Of a DNA stretch of 41,529 bases, positions 33,788 to 41,529 are shown one piece after another. The notes below the pieces were generated by a model. That model saw only the letters and a program-made list of their open reading frames with translations, ran no database searches and was not told the DNA's origin. The stretch is from Alphaproteobacteria bacterium. GTDB taxonomy: Bacteria > Pseudomonadota > Alphaproteobacteria > UBA9655. The translations under genes and the position numbers were made by a program. Numbering within the stretch: the first letter of the stretch is position 1; each line of letters opens with the position of its first letter. The stretch covers positions 1-41,529 of the forward strand of contig CANGTV010000009.1 of assembly GCA_947457015.1 (NCBI GenBank), in the 5' to 3' direction.

Positions 33788-34537
33788 ATGAAGAAAGTTT
33801 CTTTATTTGCACTCGCACTCACAGCAACGGCGTCAACTTGGGCATCCGCACAAGCACCTGTTGCAGTAGCTGCTCCTGGTGCAGTTCCCGTTGCAAACCC
33901 ATGCCCATGTCCAAAGGCTTTCCAAGGCTTCCACCTTGGTGGTAACGTTGGATACGGTGTTGGTTACGTAAAAACAACTCAGTCCGATGGTGTTCCTGCT
34001 GGCACCAACTACTTTAGAAACAACTTAGGTGTAAATGGATTTGATGGCGGTCTTAACGTAGGGTACACCCATCGTTTTGGCAACTTCGGTCTTGGACTCG
34101 AAGGTGTTTTCAACTGGGCAAGCTCAAAAGGACAGACATCAAACAATGTTCTTGGATTTGTTCTAACAGACAAGCTCCAAAAGCGGAACTCTATCCAAGT
34201 AAGAGCTAATCTCTCTTATGTTATCTGCAATCTCGTTGCTCCTAAGATCATTCTTGGGTGGGACAATTCTGAATGGCAGAGAACTTCAACTGCGACGACC
34301 ACTAGTGAAACTGTGAAGGTTGGAAGTCAAAAAAAGCGTCTTAACAGCTTCTTGTTTGGTGCTGGTGTAGACTTCTTGCTCGCAAAGCACGTTATTGCTG
34401 GCATCGAGTGGACAGGAACAGCAGGGGCTACCATGAAGACTGGCCTTATCAATAATAATGTTGCTCCAGCGAACTTTGCTTTAACAGCGAAGCCACAATA
34501 CAACAAGTTTGCTTTGGTTGTTAAGTTTATCTACTAA
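33788..34537 (+). CDS. Outer-membrane beta-barrel protein (OmpA-like/opacity-type porin family)
   Basis: From the ATG at 33788 (aagaaagga upstream) the 249-residue product has a signal peptide (MKKVSLFALALTATASTWASA-QA), an Ala/Pro/Val-rich spacer, a CPCP pair and then alternating beta strands (GFHLGGNVGYGVGYVKTT, GGLNVGYTHRFGNFGLGLEG). It ends in an aromatic residue (KFIY), the outer-membrane insertion signal. This matches small eight-stranded surface proteins of the OMP_b-brl type. Codon use is biased to a few codons and a strong terminator follows, so it is probably abundant. It may be a surface antigen (inference). Confidence 0.8.
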   Translation: MKKVSLFALALTATASTWASAQAPVAVAAPGAVPVANPCPCPKAFQGFHLGGNVGYGVGYVKTTQSDGVPAGTNYFRNNLGVNGFDGGLNVGYTHRFGNFGLGLEGVFNWASSKGQTSNNVLGFVLTDKLQKRNSIQVRANLSYVICNLVAPKIILGWDNSEWQRTSTATTTSETVKVGSQKKRLNSFLFGAGVDFLLAKHVIAGIEWTGTAGATMKTGLINNNVAPANFALTAKPQYNKFALVVKFIY

Positions 34538-34568
34538 ACTTAAACAAAGACCTTGTTCTTTTAAAAAG

Positions 34569-34596
34569 ATCCCCGCCTTGTGCGGGGATTTTTTTG
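34569..34596 (+). terminator. Intrinsic terminator, probably bidirectional
   Basis: An 8-base-pair stem atccccgc/gcggggat with a 5-base loop is followed by seven Ts on the plus strand, ending the outer-membrane protein gene. On the minus strand the same stem is followed by CTTTTT, so it could also stop hemF transcription. Confidence 0.9.
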
Positions 34597-34603
34597 TTGC
34601 TTT

Positions 34604-34636
34604 TACCTCTCCCCTTGTGGGAGAGGTAATTCTTTA
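34604..34636. repeat. Family D partial copy
   Basis: acctctccccttgtgggaga begins a module that continues ggtaattctt and matches one arm of the pair at 1974-2112. Confidence 0.75.
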
Positions 34637-34680
34637 TACGTTGAACCATCACGCTTTAGGATTAAGCACTAATCCGGTTC

Positions 34681-35499
34681 TTACGCCGCCCATTGAACTA
34701 AAGGAGGAAGTGACATCAAAATAGCCTCTATATTTCCAGCTGTCTTCAGTCCAAAGAGGGTTCCGCGATCATAAAGAAGATTAAACTCAACGTACCGTCC
34801 TCGTTTTTTTAATTGAGCTGTACGCTCAAGGTCTGTCCAAGGAGTATTTACATGACGCCGCACGAGTTCTGGATAGATGGACGCAAATGTACGCCCCACT
34901 TCTTGGGTAAAGGCAAAATCTTTTTCCCAGCTTCCTGTATTTAAATAGTCATAAAAAATACCCCCGACTCCACGTGCTTCTTGACGATGGGGAAGGTAAA
35001 AATACTCATCCGCAGCTTGTTTAAAGGTGGGATAATACGTCTCATCAAAACGGTCACAGGCTTTTTTGAAAGCTTCATGAAAATCTTTTGTGTCTTGGTC
35101 TACGGGAAAACAAGGCGTAAGATCAGCACCTCCTCCGAACCACTGTTTTTCCGTTATAATCATACGGGTGTTCATATGAACGATAGGAATGTGGGGAGAG
35201 CGAGGATGAACAACGATAGAAAGACCACTCGCCCAAAAATAAGGATTGTCTTCAGCTCCAGGAATCTGTGTACGCAATTCTTCAGAAAACTCCCCAAAAA
35301 CCGTTGAAACGTTCACGCCTGCTTTTTCAAAAACATCTCCCTCTAAAATCGCCATTGTTCCCCCGCCACCGCCTGGACGCTCCCAAGATTTGCGCAGAAA
35401 CGTTGAGCTCTTCTCAAATTCCTCTAAACTCTTAATTATCTGGGTCTGCAAGTCTGAAAACCATGAGGATGCGCGTCTCTGTTGTTCTTCACGGGACAT
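34681..35499 (-). CDS. hemF: Oxygen-dependent coproporphyrinogen III oxidase
   Basis: HemF oxidatively decarboxylates coproporphyrinogen III to protoporphyrinogen IX in haem synthesis and needs O2, so the organism lives with oxygen. The 272-residue product has ERPGGGGGTMAILEGDVFEKAGVN, IVHMNTRMI, WFGGGADLTPCFP, RGVGGIFYDYLN and GRYVEFNLLYDRGTLFGLKT, all standard. The ATG follows aggag. It overlaps trmL by 11 bases and shares its operon, an order seen in other alphaproteobacteria. Confidence 0.97.
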   Translation of the reverse strand: MSREEQQRRASSWFSDLQTQIIKSLEEFEKSSTFLRKSWERPGGGGGTMAILEGDVFEKAGVNVSTVFGEFSEELRTQIPGAEDNPYFWASGLSIVVHPRSPHIPIVHMNTRMIITEKQWFGGGADLTPCFPVDQDTKDFHEAFKKACDRFDETYYPTFKQAADEYFYLPHRQEARGVGGIFYDYLNTGSWEKDFAFTQEVGRTFASIYPELVRRHVNTPWTDLERTAQLKKRGRYVEFNLLYDRGTLFGLKTAGNIEAILMSLPPLVQWAA

Positions 35500-35956
35500 A
35501 GGGGACTCCTAAAAGTTGATGCGTTTGCCGTAAGGCTTCGGTTGTTACAATGGCAGCAGCAATAGCAAGGTTGAGAGATCGTCTTCCTGGCACCATAGGG
35601 ATGGACACAGCTTCATGGCATTCCTTTACAATATGGGAAGGAAATCCTACGCTTTCTTGCCCCATAATGAGAAGATCAGAAGGAGAAAAAGAAAAATCGA
35701 GATAAGACTGTGATGTTCCTGGCATAACAGCTACGCGACGTCCCTCTTTCCGAGTGTCACAAAAGGATTGCCACGACACAAACCGCTGAACGTTTGCAAT
35801 TTCTTCATAATCCATCCCAGACCTCTTCAACCGCTTGTCTGTAAAAAGAAAGCCACACGGCTCTATAATGTCGAGGGGAACTCCCATGCAGGCTCCGAAA
35901 CGTATCAACGTTCCCACATTTTGAGGAATTTCAGGTTGAAACAAGACGAGATGCAT
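35489..35956 (-). CDS. trmL: tRNA (cytidine(34)-2'-O)-methyltransferase TrmL
   Basis: TrmL methylates the wobble nucleotide of tRNA(Leu) isoacceptors. The 155-residue single-domain SPOUT protein shows LFQPEIPQNVGTLIRFGACM, LLIMGQESVGFP and the knot motif VSIPMVPGRRSLNLAIAAAI. Length is normal. It precedes hemF with an 11-base overlap. Confidence 0.94.
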   Translation of the reverse strand: MHLVLFQPEIPQNVGTLIRFGACMGVPLDIIEPCGFLFTDKRLKRSGMDYEEIANVQRFVSWQSFCDTRKEGRRVAVMPGTSQSYLDFSFSPSDLLIMGQESVGFPSHIVKECHEAVSIPMVPGRRSLNLAIAAAIVTTEALRQTHQLLGVPYVP

Positions 35957-36214
35957 GACTCATCTTAGCGCTATTGTTATCAGTCTTTCTAGAAGAATTT
36001 TAGAAGAATGTATTAGGCTCTGTGCACAAAATTTTATAATGCTGCTCTCAGCTGTCCTCCCCCGCCTTCGCGGGGGCAGGCTCTTGCGTTAGAAGCCCTT
36101 GTTTTGCGGAGCAAAACTCAGGACTTCTTGACCCGAGGATCTTCTAGCTCTTCTTAAGCGAGGATGACAAGCTCTTTTAATTTTGTTCATGGAGCCTAAC
36201 TTTGCAGGTTTTGC
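35957..36214. repeat. Intergenic family C repeat cluster
   Basis: It contains a CCCCGCCTTCGCGGGG hairpin (36062-36075 region), a hairpin gttttgc/gcaaaac (36101-36107, 36111-36117), the 12-mer cgaggatcttct (36134-36145) also found at 7-18, and gcgaggatgacaag. No gene is seen. Confidence 0.65.
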
Positions 36215-36508
36215 TTACTTACTACCCTTAGAAATATTCAGACGCTCCCGAAGACCTTTCCCAGCTTTAAAGAAAGGAACATTTTTACCTTCAACTTCCA
36301 CTTTTTCTCCTGTGCGCGGGTTACGCCCGATGCGTCGCTCGCGATAGCGTACAGAAAAAGCCCCAAAGCCCCGTAATTCAACACGATTTCCTTTAGATAA
36401 GGCATTGCTTATCTCTGCAAAAATCACATCAACCGCTTTTTCAACTTTCCTCAGTGACATATCTGGGAACTGTTGACTGAGCTTATGAATTAACTCTGAC
36501 TTTGTCAT
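36215..36508 (-). CDS. ihfB: Integration host factor beta subunit
   Basis: IHF-beta pairs with IHF-alpha to bend DNA at specific sites in replication, transcription and recombination. The 97-residue product has the DNABII fold with [18 protein letters not shown] at the start, [20 protein letters not shown] and the DNA-intercalating [20 protein letters not shown] arm; the beta-subunit wording [11 protein letters not shown] separates it from HU. gaggat precedes the ATG. It is single, with about 570 bases of repeat-bearing spacer upstream. Confidence 0.94.
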   Translation of the reverse strand: MTKSELIHKLSQQFPDMSLRKVEKAVDVIFAEISNALSKGNRVELRGFGAFSVRYRERRIGRNPRTGEKVEVEGKNVPFFKAGKGLRERLNISKGSK

Positions 36509-36617
36509 GGCATCCTCATATTTTATTTATTGTTCAACAGAATACGCCTTTTTTGGATCCTCTACAAGGAAAAGTAGATAGAGGCCCCTGCTAGGAGGGG
36601 CCAGCTGCCATGTGTTT

Positions 36618-36651
36618 TACAATATTTTTCTTCTCTTTAAAAAATATCGTG
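36618..36651. repeat. Family A palindromic core, copy 4
   Basis: ttacaatatttttcttctct with the complement ending aaaatatcgtgt is a slightly degenerate version of the shared stem, followed by gttcagaggatgagaga, which matches the conserved right flank. Confidence 0.65.
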
Positions 36652-36878
36652 TTTTCTATGATAGTGAGAAGATAAGTTCAGAGGATGAGAGACACACTTC
36701 AGGGATTTTATATTTATATGATATATGAATACTTTTATAAAATCAAAACATGTTTTGAAATGAACAATTGAAATAATTTACTTTGATTAAATCTTTCTGT
36801 ATTATGAAAATATAAAATTTCTGAAGTGTGCGTAGAATTTTTGAGAGCGTTAATTGCGATACACTGTCTCTAAATGCA

Positions 36879-37026
36879 TGTCATCCCCGCGAAAGCGGGG
36901 ATACAGAAAAACCTTGGTTCTCATGATACTTAAAAGAACTGAGATCAAGAAGGTAACAAAGGCTTAATTTGGCAAAAGTCATTTTTTCAAACTATTAACT
37001 GGATCCCCGCTTTCGCGGGGATGACA
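36879..37026. repeat. Family B element with terminal inverted repeats, copy 3
   Basis: tgtcatccccgcgaaagcgg starts the left end (36879-36906), and its inverted counterpart at 36999-37026 ends ggggatgaca; they match at 27 of 28 positions. The 92-base interior is unrelated to the interior of the copy at 27711, so only the ends are conserved. Confidence 0.85.
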
Positions 37027-37077
37027 TATGTGGGAATGGAGAATACGTACCTTCATCCAGAGGAATTATATATGTAC

Positions 37078-38004
37078 TTATTTTCCCAACTGGGCCGCAA
37101 CTTCAGCAGCAAAGTCTGTCTCCGCTTTTTCAATACCCTCTCCCAGGCCAAAGCGAACAAATCCGGCAAGCTTAATGGGCTGGCCAAGGTCTTTAGCCTG
37201 TGAAGCAACAACATCTTTGATACGTGTTTTACCATCAATAACAAAGACTTGCTCTTCAAGGACGACCTCCTCGTAGAATTTGCGTAAACGACCTTCCACC
37301 ATTTTATCAACAAATTCAGCTGGTTTCCCTGATGCCAAAGCTTGTTCGCGGAAAATAGTTCGTTCTCTGTCAACTTCAGCGGGATCCACGCCCGCAGCCG
37401 TAAGGGCTATGGGGTGCGCTGCCGCTACGTGCATAGCGATTTGCTTCCCTAAGGTTTCGAGCTTTTCTTGAGGTGCTGAAGATTCAAGAGCCACCAGCAC
37501 ACCAATGCGCCCTAGTCCAGGAACCACTGCGTTGTGAATGTAAGGGACGACAAGGCCCTGATTTACTTCCACATAGGCTGCGCGCCTGAGGGACATATTT
37601 TCCCCAATGGTGGCGACCAGGTGGGTCAGCTCTTCTTCAACGGTTTTATTAGATCCAGGATAAGCTGTTTTTTTAAGGGAGTCTGCGCTTCCTTTTGTTG
37701 TCATAGCGAGTTCGGCCACTTCCTTTGCGAATTTTTGAAAATGTTCATTACGCCCAACAAAGTCTGTCTCTGCGTTAACCTCAACAACAGCGCCACTTGT
37801 TTTGTTGCACGCAATCGCGACCAGTCCTTCTGCCGCCACGCGCCCTGACTTTTTAGCCGCCGCTGCAAGGCCTTTTGTGCGAAGCCAATCAATGGCTTCT
37901 TCCAAATTACCTTTGGTTTCTATAAGGGCTTTTTTACAATCCATCATGCCCGCGCCTGTTTTTTCACGCAGTTCTTTCACGAGAGAGGGAGAAATGTCTG
38001 TCAT
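37078..38004 (-). CDS. tsf: Elongation factor Ts
   Basis: EF-Ts regenerates EF-Tu-GTP by nucleotide exchange. The 308-residue product has the UBA-like N-terminus ([20 protein letters not shown]), the [16 protein letters not shown] motif contacting EF-Tu, [12 protein letters not shown] and [10 protein letters not shown]. aagga lies before the ATG. It follows rpsB by 12 bases, the usual operon. Confidence 0.97.
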   Translation of the reverse strand: MTDISPSLVKELREKTGAGMMDCKKALIETKGNLEEAIDWLRTKGLAAAAKKSGRVAAEGLVAIACNKTSGAVVEVNAETDFVGRNEHFQKFAKEVAELAMTTKGSADSLKKTAYPGSNKTVEEELTHLVATIGENMSLRRAAYVEVNQGLVVPYIHNAVVPGLGRIGVLVALESSAPQEKLETLGKQIAMHVAAAHPIALTAAGVDPAEVDRERTIFREQALASGKPAEFVDKMVEGRLRKFYEEVVLEEQVFVIDGKTRIKDVVASQAKDLGQPIKLAGFVRFGLGEGIEKAETDFAAEVAAQLGK

Positions 38005-38016
38005 AGTAATTCCTTT

Positions 38017-38844
38017 TTATTCGATTTCAGCAACAGCTTGAGGGACAAGATCTTCCTTAACAAACTCCGCCATGACAATTTCAGCTTCTGCAAGAGGTTC
38101 GTCCTCTACAACAACAGTGACGTCTGCCGCTGCTCCCACATCAACGCCAGAAGAGCGCACTTGAGTTTGCAGTCCATCCAAAACCGCAGTGGATACAAGA
38201 GCACAATAAAGCTCTATAGCTCGCTGAGCATCATCATTGCCGGGAATAACGTAGTCAATCCCCTCAGGGGTAGAATTGCTATCGATGATAGCCACAACGG
38301 GAATACCGAGTTTGTTTGCTTCCTTGATGGCAATGTCTTCCTTGTTTGTGTCAATGACAAAGAGAATATCGGGTGTCCCTCCCATATCCTTAATGCCGCC
38401 TAAAGAAAGTTCTAGCTTGTTGCGTTCCCGCTCGAGGGTTAAAAGCTCTTTCTTTGTAAATCCGTGAGCCCCCTGTTCTAAGTTTTCCTCAAGCTCTCTG
38501 AGGCGATTAATGGAGTTTGACACGGTCTTCCAGTTGGTGAGCATGCCTCCCAACCAGCGATGATTTACATAAAATTGACCGCACAAAGTAGCAGCTTCCT
38601 TAACTTTTTGAGAGGCTTGTCGCTTTGTTCCGACAAATAACACACGCCCGCCACCGGCAACAACGTCCCGAATCGCTTGAAGGGCATGGTGTAAAAGAGG
38701 AACAGTTTGTTGCAAGTCAATAATATGAATCCCGCCGCGAACTCCAAATAAATAGGGAGCCATTTTAGGGTTCCACCGACGTGTTTGGTGTCCAAAGTGA
38801 GAGCCAGCTTCAAGAAGTTGGCGCATGGTAAATGTTGGCATCAT
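38017..38844 (-). CDS. rpsB: 30S ribosomal protein S2
   Basis: S2 binds late to the small subunit and is needed for S1 docking. The 275-residue product has [58 protein letters not shown] and [26 protein letters not shown] place the start at the first of two adjacent ATGs (38844, then 38841), which follow aaagga; the open frame continues upstream to 38943 but reads through a structured leader. The C-terminal tail is acidic and longer than in E. coli. Confidence 0.97.
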   Translation of the reverse strand: MMPTFTMRQLLEAGSHFGHQTRRWNPKMAPYLFGVRGGIHIIDLQQTVPLLHHALQAIRDVVAGGGRVLFVGTKRQASQKVKEAATLCGQFYVNHRWLGGMLTNWKTVSNSINRLRELEENLEQGAHGFTKKELLTLERERNKLELSLGGIKDMGGTPDILFVIDTNKEDIAIKEANKLGIPVVAIIDSNSTPEGIDYVIPGNDDAQRAIELYCALVSTAVLDGLQTQVRSSGVDVGAAADVTVVVEDEPLAEAEIVMAEFVKEDLVPQAVAEIE

Positions 38845-38875
38845 GGGGTATTTATCCTTTCTCCAGTTAAACCGC

Positions 38876-38919
38876 CGTAGAGGAGAGGGGCCCAAGGGCC
38901 ACCGGAGGATCGCTCTACG
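38876..38919 (-). promoter_or_regulatory. Structured leader of rpsB, candidate S2 autoregulatory element
   Basis: On the minus strand CGTAGAG (38919-38913) pairs with CTCTACG (38882-38876), enclosing an inner GGCC/GGCC hairpin. The structure ends about 31 nt before the rpsB start. Autogenous control of rpsB by S2 through its leader is known in E. coli; equivalence here is inference. Confidence 0.4.
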
Positions 38920-38999
38920 TGTGAATTTGTGACGCAAGATCACTTGTCATCTTATACGCCTTCTTCTTCATAAGATTCAAGAGAAAAAACGTAAACAGG

Positions 39000-40358
39000 T
39001 TATGCCGCCTCTTTTTGTGCCTTGAGGGCCAACCACTTTTCAAGCCAATGGATGTCATACTCTCCCTTGAGCACATCTTCAGCTTCTGTAAGGGCACGAT
39101 GCAGAGGCAAAAGCGTATTAACGCCTGTAATAACGTATTCATGAAGGGCGCGCCGTACACGACTGATACACTCTTCCCGTGTGTCCCCATACACAATAAG
39201 CTTTGCAATCAAACTATCGTAATGAGGGGGGATTTGGTATCCTTGATACATAGCGCTATCCACGCGAACACCGTATCCGCCCGGCGTGAGATAGTCTTGA
39301 ATCTTTCCTGGAGAGGGGATAAATGTTTCTGAATCTTCCGCATTAATACGGCACTCAATAGCATGCCCTTTAAAAGAAATGTCCTTTTGACGAAAGCTTA
39401 AGGGCAAGCCTGCTGCAACACGAATTTGCTCACGAACCAAATCAATGCCTGTAATCATTTCTGTAATGGGGTGTTCCACCTGAAGACGGGTGTTCATTTC
39501 AATGAAATAAAACTCTCCATCCTCAAATAAAAATTCAATGGTACCCACTCCACGATAGCCAAGCTTTTCCATGGCTTTTACCACGGTGCTTCCCAGCTTT
39601 TCACGTGCCTTTTCAGAAATTGCAGGAGAAGGGGCTTCCTCCCATACCTTTTGATGACGTCTTTGCAGGGAACAATCGCGCTCACCTAAATGGACTACGT
39701 TTCCATGAGTATCAGCAATCAATTGAACTTCAATGTGGCGTGGATGCCCTAAATATTTCTCCATATAGACTTGGTCATTCCCAAAGCAAGCTTTGGCTTC
39801 GGCACGCGCAAGACGCAAGGCTTCGTCAAAATCAGCCGAACTCTGTGCCACCTTCATTCCTTTACCCCCTCCCCCGGCGGCAGCCTTAATGAGGACAGGG
39901 TATCCGATTTTCTCGGCAAGACTCTTTGCATCACTCGACGTATCAACCGCTCCTTCCGAGCCAGGAACCACGGGAATTCCAAGAGCAAGAGCGGTTTCTT
40001 TTGCTGTAATTTTATCTCCCATAAGGCGGATATGCTCGGGCGTTGGGCCAATAAAGGCCATGCCATGCTCTTCCACCATTTCAGCAAAAGCAGCATTTTC
40101 TGATAAAAAACCAACGCCCGGATGGATAGCATCTACACCGCACACATCTGCTGCTGAAAGAATGGCTTGCATATTTAAATAGCTCTCGCGAGAGGGGGCG
40201 GGTCCTATACATACACTTTCATCTGCAAGACGCACATGCATGGCATCAGCGTCCGCCTCAGAATGAACCGCCACCGTTCTAATGCCCATCTCTCGACAAG
40301 CTCTTAAAATACGAAGGGCAATTTCACCCCTGTTGGCGATTAGAATTTTTTGAAACAT
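39000..40358 (-). CDS. accC: Acetyl-CoA carboxylase biotin carboxylase subunit
   Basis: AccC carboxylates biotin on AccB with ATP and bicarbonate, the first half-reaction of malonyl-CoA formation for fatty acid synthesis. The 452-residue product has KILIANRGEIALRILRACRE, the ATP-grasp loop AAAGGGGKGMKV, ERDCSLQRRHQKVWEEAPSP and FIEMNTRLQVEHPITEMI. agga lies before the ATG. It follows accB by 14 bases, the standard accBC operon. Confidence 0.97.
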   Translation of the reverse strand: MFQKILIANRGEIALRILRACREMGIRTVAVHSEADADAMHVRLADESVCIGPAPSRESYLNMQAILSAADVCGVDAIHPGVGFLSENAAFAEMVEEHGMAFIGPTPEHIRLMGDKITAKETALALGIPVVPGSEGAVDTSSDAKSLAEKIGYPVLIKAAAGGGGKGMKVAQSSADFDEALRLARAEAKACFGNDQVYMEKYLGHPRHIEVQLIADTHGNVVHLGERDCSLQRRHQKVWEEAPSPAISEKAREKLGSTVVKAMEKLGYRGVGTIEFLFEDGEFYFIEMNTRLQVEHPITEMITGIDLVREQIRVAAGLPLSFRQKDISFKGHAIECRINAEDSETFIPSPGKIQDYLTPGGYGVRVDSAMYQGYQIPPHYDSLIAKLIVYGDTREECISRVRRALHEYVITGVNTLLPLHRALTEAEDVLKGEYDIHWLEKWLALKAQKEAA

Positions 40359-40372
40359 ACCATAGTCCTTTG

Positions 40373-40831
40373 TTATTCGAGAATGATGAGGGGCTCTCCA
40401 AACTCAACGGGTTTTGTATCAGAGACACAAATTTCAATAACCTTCCCCTCTCGAGGCGCACGAATGGGATTCATGACTTTCATAGCTTCAATAATGAGCA
40501 ACGTATCCCCTTTCTTCACTATATCCCCTACCTTGACAAAGGAAGTTCCTCCTGGTTCAGGGGATAAATACACAGTCCCTACCATGGGAGATGGCACTGT
40601 TTCTCCTGAAGGCACAAGCGCAACAACAGGCGCCGCTGCCTCACTTTGGGGAGAAGGAGCAGAGGACACAGGATGGGGGACGTAATGGGAAACGGGGGCG
40701 GGAAGACTAGCACGCGCGACCCGAATGCGCTGGTCTCCGACCTGATATTCAATTTCCGTAAGTCCTGTCTCTCCAAGAAGCTCTGCAAGTCCTCGAACGG
40801 CTTCACCGTCTACCTTAAATTTTTCAGGCAT
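40373..40831 (-). CDS. accB: Biotin carboxyl carrier protein of acetyl-CoA carboxylase
   Basis: AccB carries biotin between the carboxylase and transferase sites. The 152-residue product has an N-terminal helical part (VRGLAELLGETGLTEIEYQV), a Pro/Ala linker (about residues 45-80) and a lipoyl-like domain with the biotinylation lysine in IIEAMKVMNPI; the residue after Lys is Val where Met or Leu is commoner. The thumb region and length are normal. aagga precedes the ATG. It heads accBC. Confidence 0.96.
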   Translation of the reverse strand: MPEKFKVDGEAVRGLAELLGETGLTEIEYQVGDQRIRVARASLPAPVSHYVPHPVSSAPSPQSEAAAPVVALVPSGETVPSPMVGTVYLSPEPGGTSFVKVGDIVKKGDTLLIIEAMKVMNPIRAPREGKVIEICVSDTKPVEFGEPLIILE

Positions 40832-41188
40832 TTATATTCCTTTTTATTAAAACAATTACTTATATGTTTTCCAAAAAAATATTTGTTATTTGTTAAATTC
40901 CTTGTGGATGTTTTATACCGCACTCTTTTCTCCATGGCAAGATCTCTCTGCGCACCGCCTTGAGGAGGGGGGCACAATGGCCATTAGCAATCTTGCTGTC
41001 TATATTGAGGTGAGATATCTTCATGGTTAGTTTGATTCTTAGGGTGGACTTGCTAGCTCCATAGGGCCTTTGTGTTAATATACTTTTGAAGAAATCTAAT
41101 GTGTTGAAAAAAAACAAGACGTCCTCTTCTCTCCTTTCTTTTTCTCATTATGAAGTCAATTTTCTTCCTGTCAGCTTTAATTTATAAA

Positions 41189-41222
41189 GACGATATTTTA
41201 TTGCTCGTATAAAAATATCTTA
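41189..41222. repeat. Family A palindromic core, copy 5 (degenerate)
   Basis: agacgatattttattgctcg followed by the imperfect complement aaaaatatctta. The left flank cctgtcagctttaattt matches the left flank of copy 1 (cctgccagcttcaattt) with two differences. Confidence 0.65.
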
Positions 41223-41268
41223 TATACCGCTCCTGAATGAAAGTGTGTATTTTCCATTACCCCCCACA

Positions 41269-41395
41269 TGTCATCCCCTGCTGTGGCGGGGATCCAGAGG
41301 AATCGCTGTCATGCTGAACTGGTTTCAGCATCTCCTTGCCAACGAGATCCCGAAACAATCCCCGATCGGAGTCGAGGACATGGTTCGGGATGACA
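41269..41395. repeat. Family B-type element, copy 4
   Basis: It begins tgtcatcccctgctgtggcg, has ctgtcatgctgaact and gagatcccgaaacaatcccc, and ends gttcgggatgaca. The module order matches the unit at 30003-30152. Confidence 0.75.
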
Positions 41396-41529
41396 TTAAG
41401 TAGACGGCGCTGAAGTATTTATAATTTGTTGATATTATTGTATTTTTAGGAGGAATAGGGTGTTGTAATTGCAAGAAATGAGCCCTAACCCTGCAAAAGG
41501 TTGCAATATAGAACCATGAAAGCCAAGAA

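Larger units (their letters stand above)
36509..37077. other. Spacer between ihfB and tsf with two repeats
   Basis: No gene is supported. It holds a family A core (36618-36651), an AT-rich stretch (36700-36830) where an ihfB promoter may lie, and a complete family B element (36879-37026) just beyond the tsf stop, which could serve as a transcription end for rpsB-tsf. Confidence 0.65.
40832..41529. other. Repeat-rich spacer upstream of accB
   Basis: No gene is supported. Bases 40832-40910 are AT-rich and probably hold the accB promoter. A 74-codon minus-strand open frame (40893-41117) has no recognisable motif. A degraded family A core lies at 41189-41222 and a family B-type unit at 41269-41395. 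The last 130 bases show nothing recognisable. Confidence 0.65.

Noticed and set aside
36879-37026. Paired palindromes that could be mistaken for a CRISPR array
   Set aside because: Only two copies face each other in inverted orientation with a 92-base interior; there is no regular repeat-spacer series and no cas gene in the window.
40893-41117. 74-codon minus-strand open frame upstream of accB
   Set aside because: No motif or signal peptide and no clear ribosome binding site; it may be a gene remnant but nothing supports it.

Overview
The window looks like the chromosome of an alphaproteobacterium with a moderate-to-low GC genome, probably a host-associated one. The alphaproteobacterial assignment rests on several gene sets: an NDUFA12-family complex I subunit followed by mlaD and a DUF2155 gene, a DUF2125-like protein, the order ssb-gyrA-coaD, trmL-hemF, SecB, and two glutamyl-tRNA synthetases. 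A Holosporales / Paracaedibacter-type symbiont would fit the many dispersed intergenic repeats, the secreted low-complexity proteins and the pseudogene remnant. That placement is inference. A 16S or marker-gene tree would settle it.

Layout: 1-461 repeat-rich spacer; 462-1969 lpxL-tsaB; 1970-2130 inverted palindromic repeat; 2243-3580 secreted Ser/Thr-rich protein; 3643-3999 SpoIIAA-like protein; 4424-5731 MHS-family transporter, convergent with a Cys-rich small protein; 6283-9989 ssb-gyrA-coaD; 10149-11387 second MFS transporter; 11452-11775 small secreted protein (minus); 11982-13013 DUF2125-like; 13138-13647 secB (minus); 13786-16948 glmU-glmS; 16957-19020 comEC (minus); 19070-20488 gltX copy 1; 20530-24177 nrdJ (minus) with a promoter; 24376-25801 NDUFA12-mlaD-DUF2155; 25910-27268 secreted methyltransferase-like protein with a polyserine tract, then a decayed copy of its 3' end; 27896-29506 ppiD-like (minus); 29623-29712 tRNA-Ser(UGA); 30206-33656 gltX copy 2-cysS-trmJ (minus operon); 33788-34537 outer-membrane barrel protein with terminator; 34681-35956 trmL-hemF (minus); 36215-36508 ihfB (minus); 37078-38844 rpsB-tsf (minus); 39000-40831 accB-accC (minus); 40832-41529 repeat-rich spacer.

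Functionally this is mostly housekeeping: envelope precursors (GlmU, GlmS, LpxL, MlaD, BCCP/biotin carboxylase), translation (GltX x2, CysS, S2, EF-Ts, TsaB, TrmJ, TrmL, tRNA-Ser), replication and nucleotides (SSB, GyrA, B12-dependent RNR), aerobic respiration and haem (NDUFA12, HemF).

The unusual content falls into three groups. (1) Active-site changes in conserved enzymes: GyrA carries Ser-Thr-Glu where nearly all GyrA proteins have Gly-Asp-Ser at 81-83, and the LpxL-family acyltransferase has Gln in place of the catalytic Glu of its HX4E motif. (2) Two signal-peptide proteins with Ser/Thr-rich linkers share a similar post-cleavage segment. One is a methyltransferase fold whose polyserine linker is encoded by a perfect hexanucleotide microsatellite and which has a degraded neighbour copy. 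(3) At least four families of palindromic dispersed repeats fill nearly every long intergenic gap.
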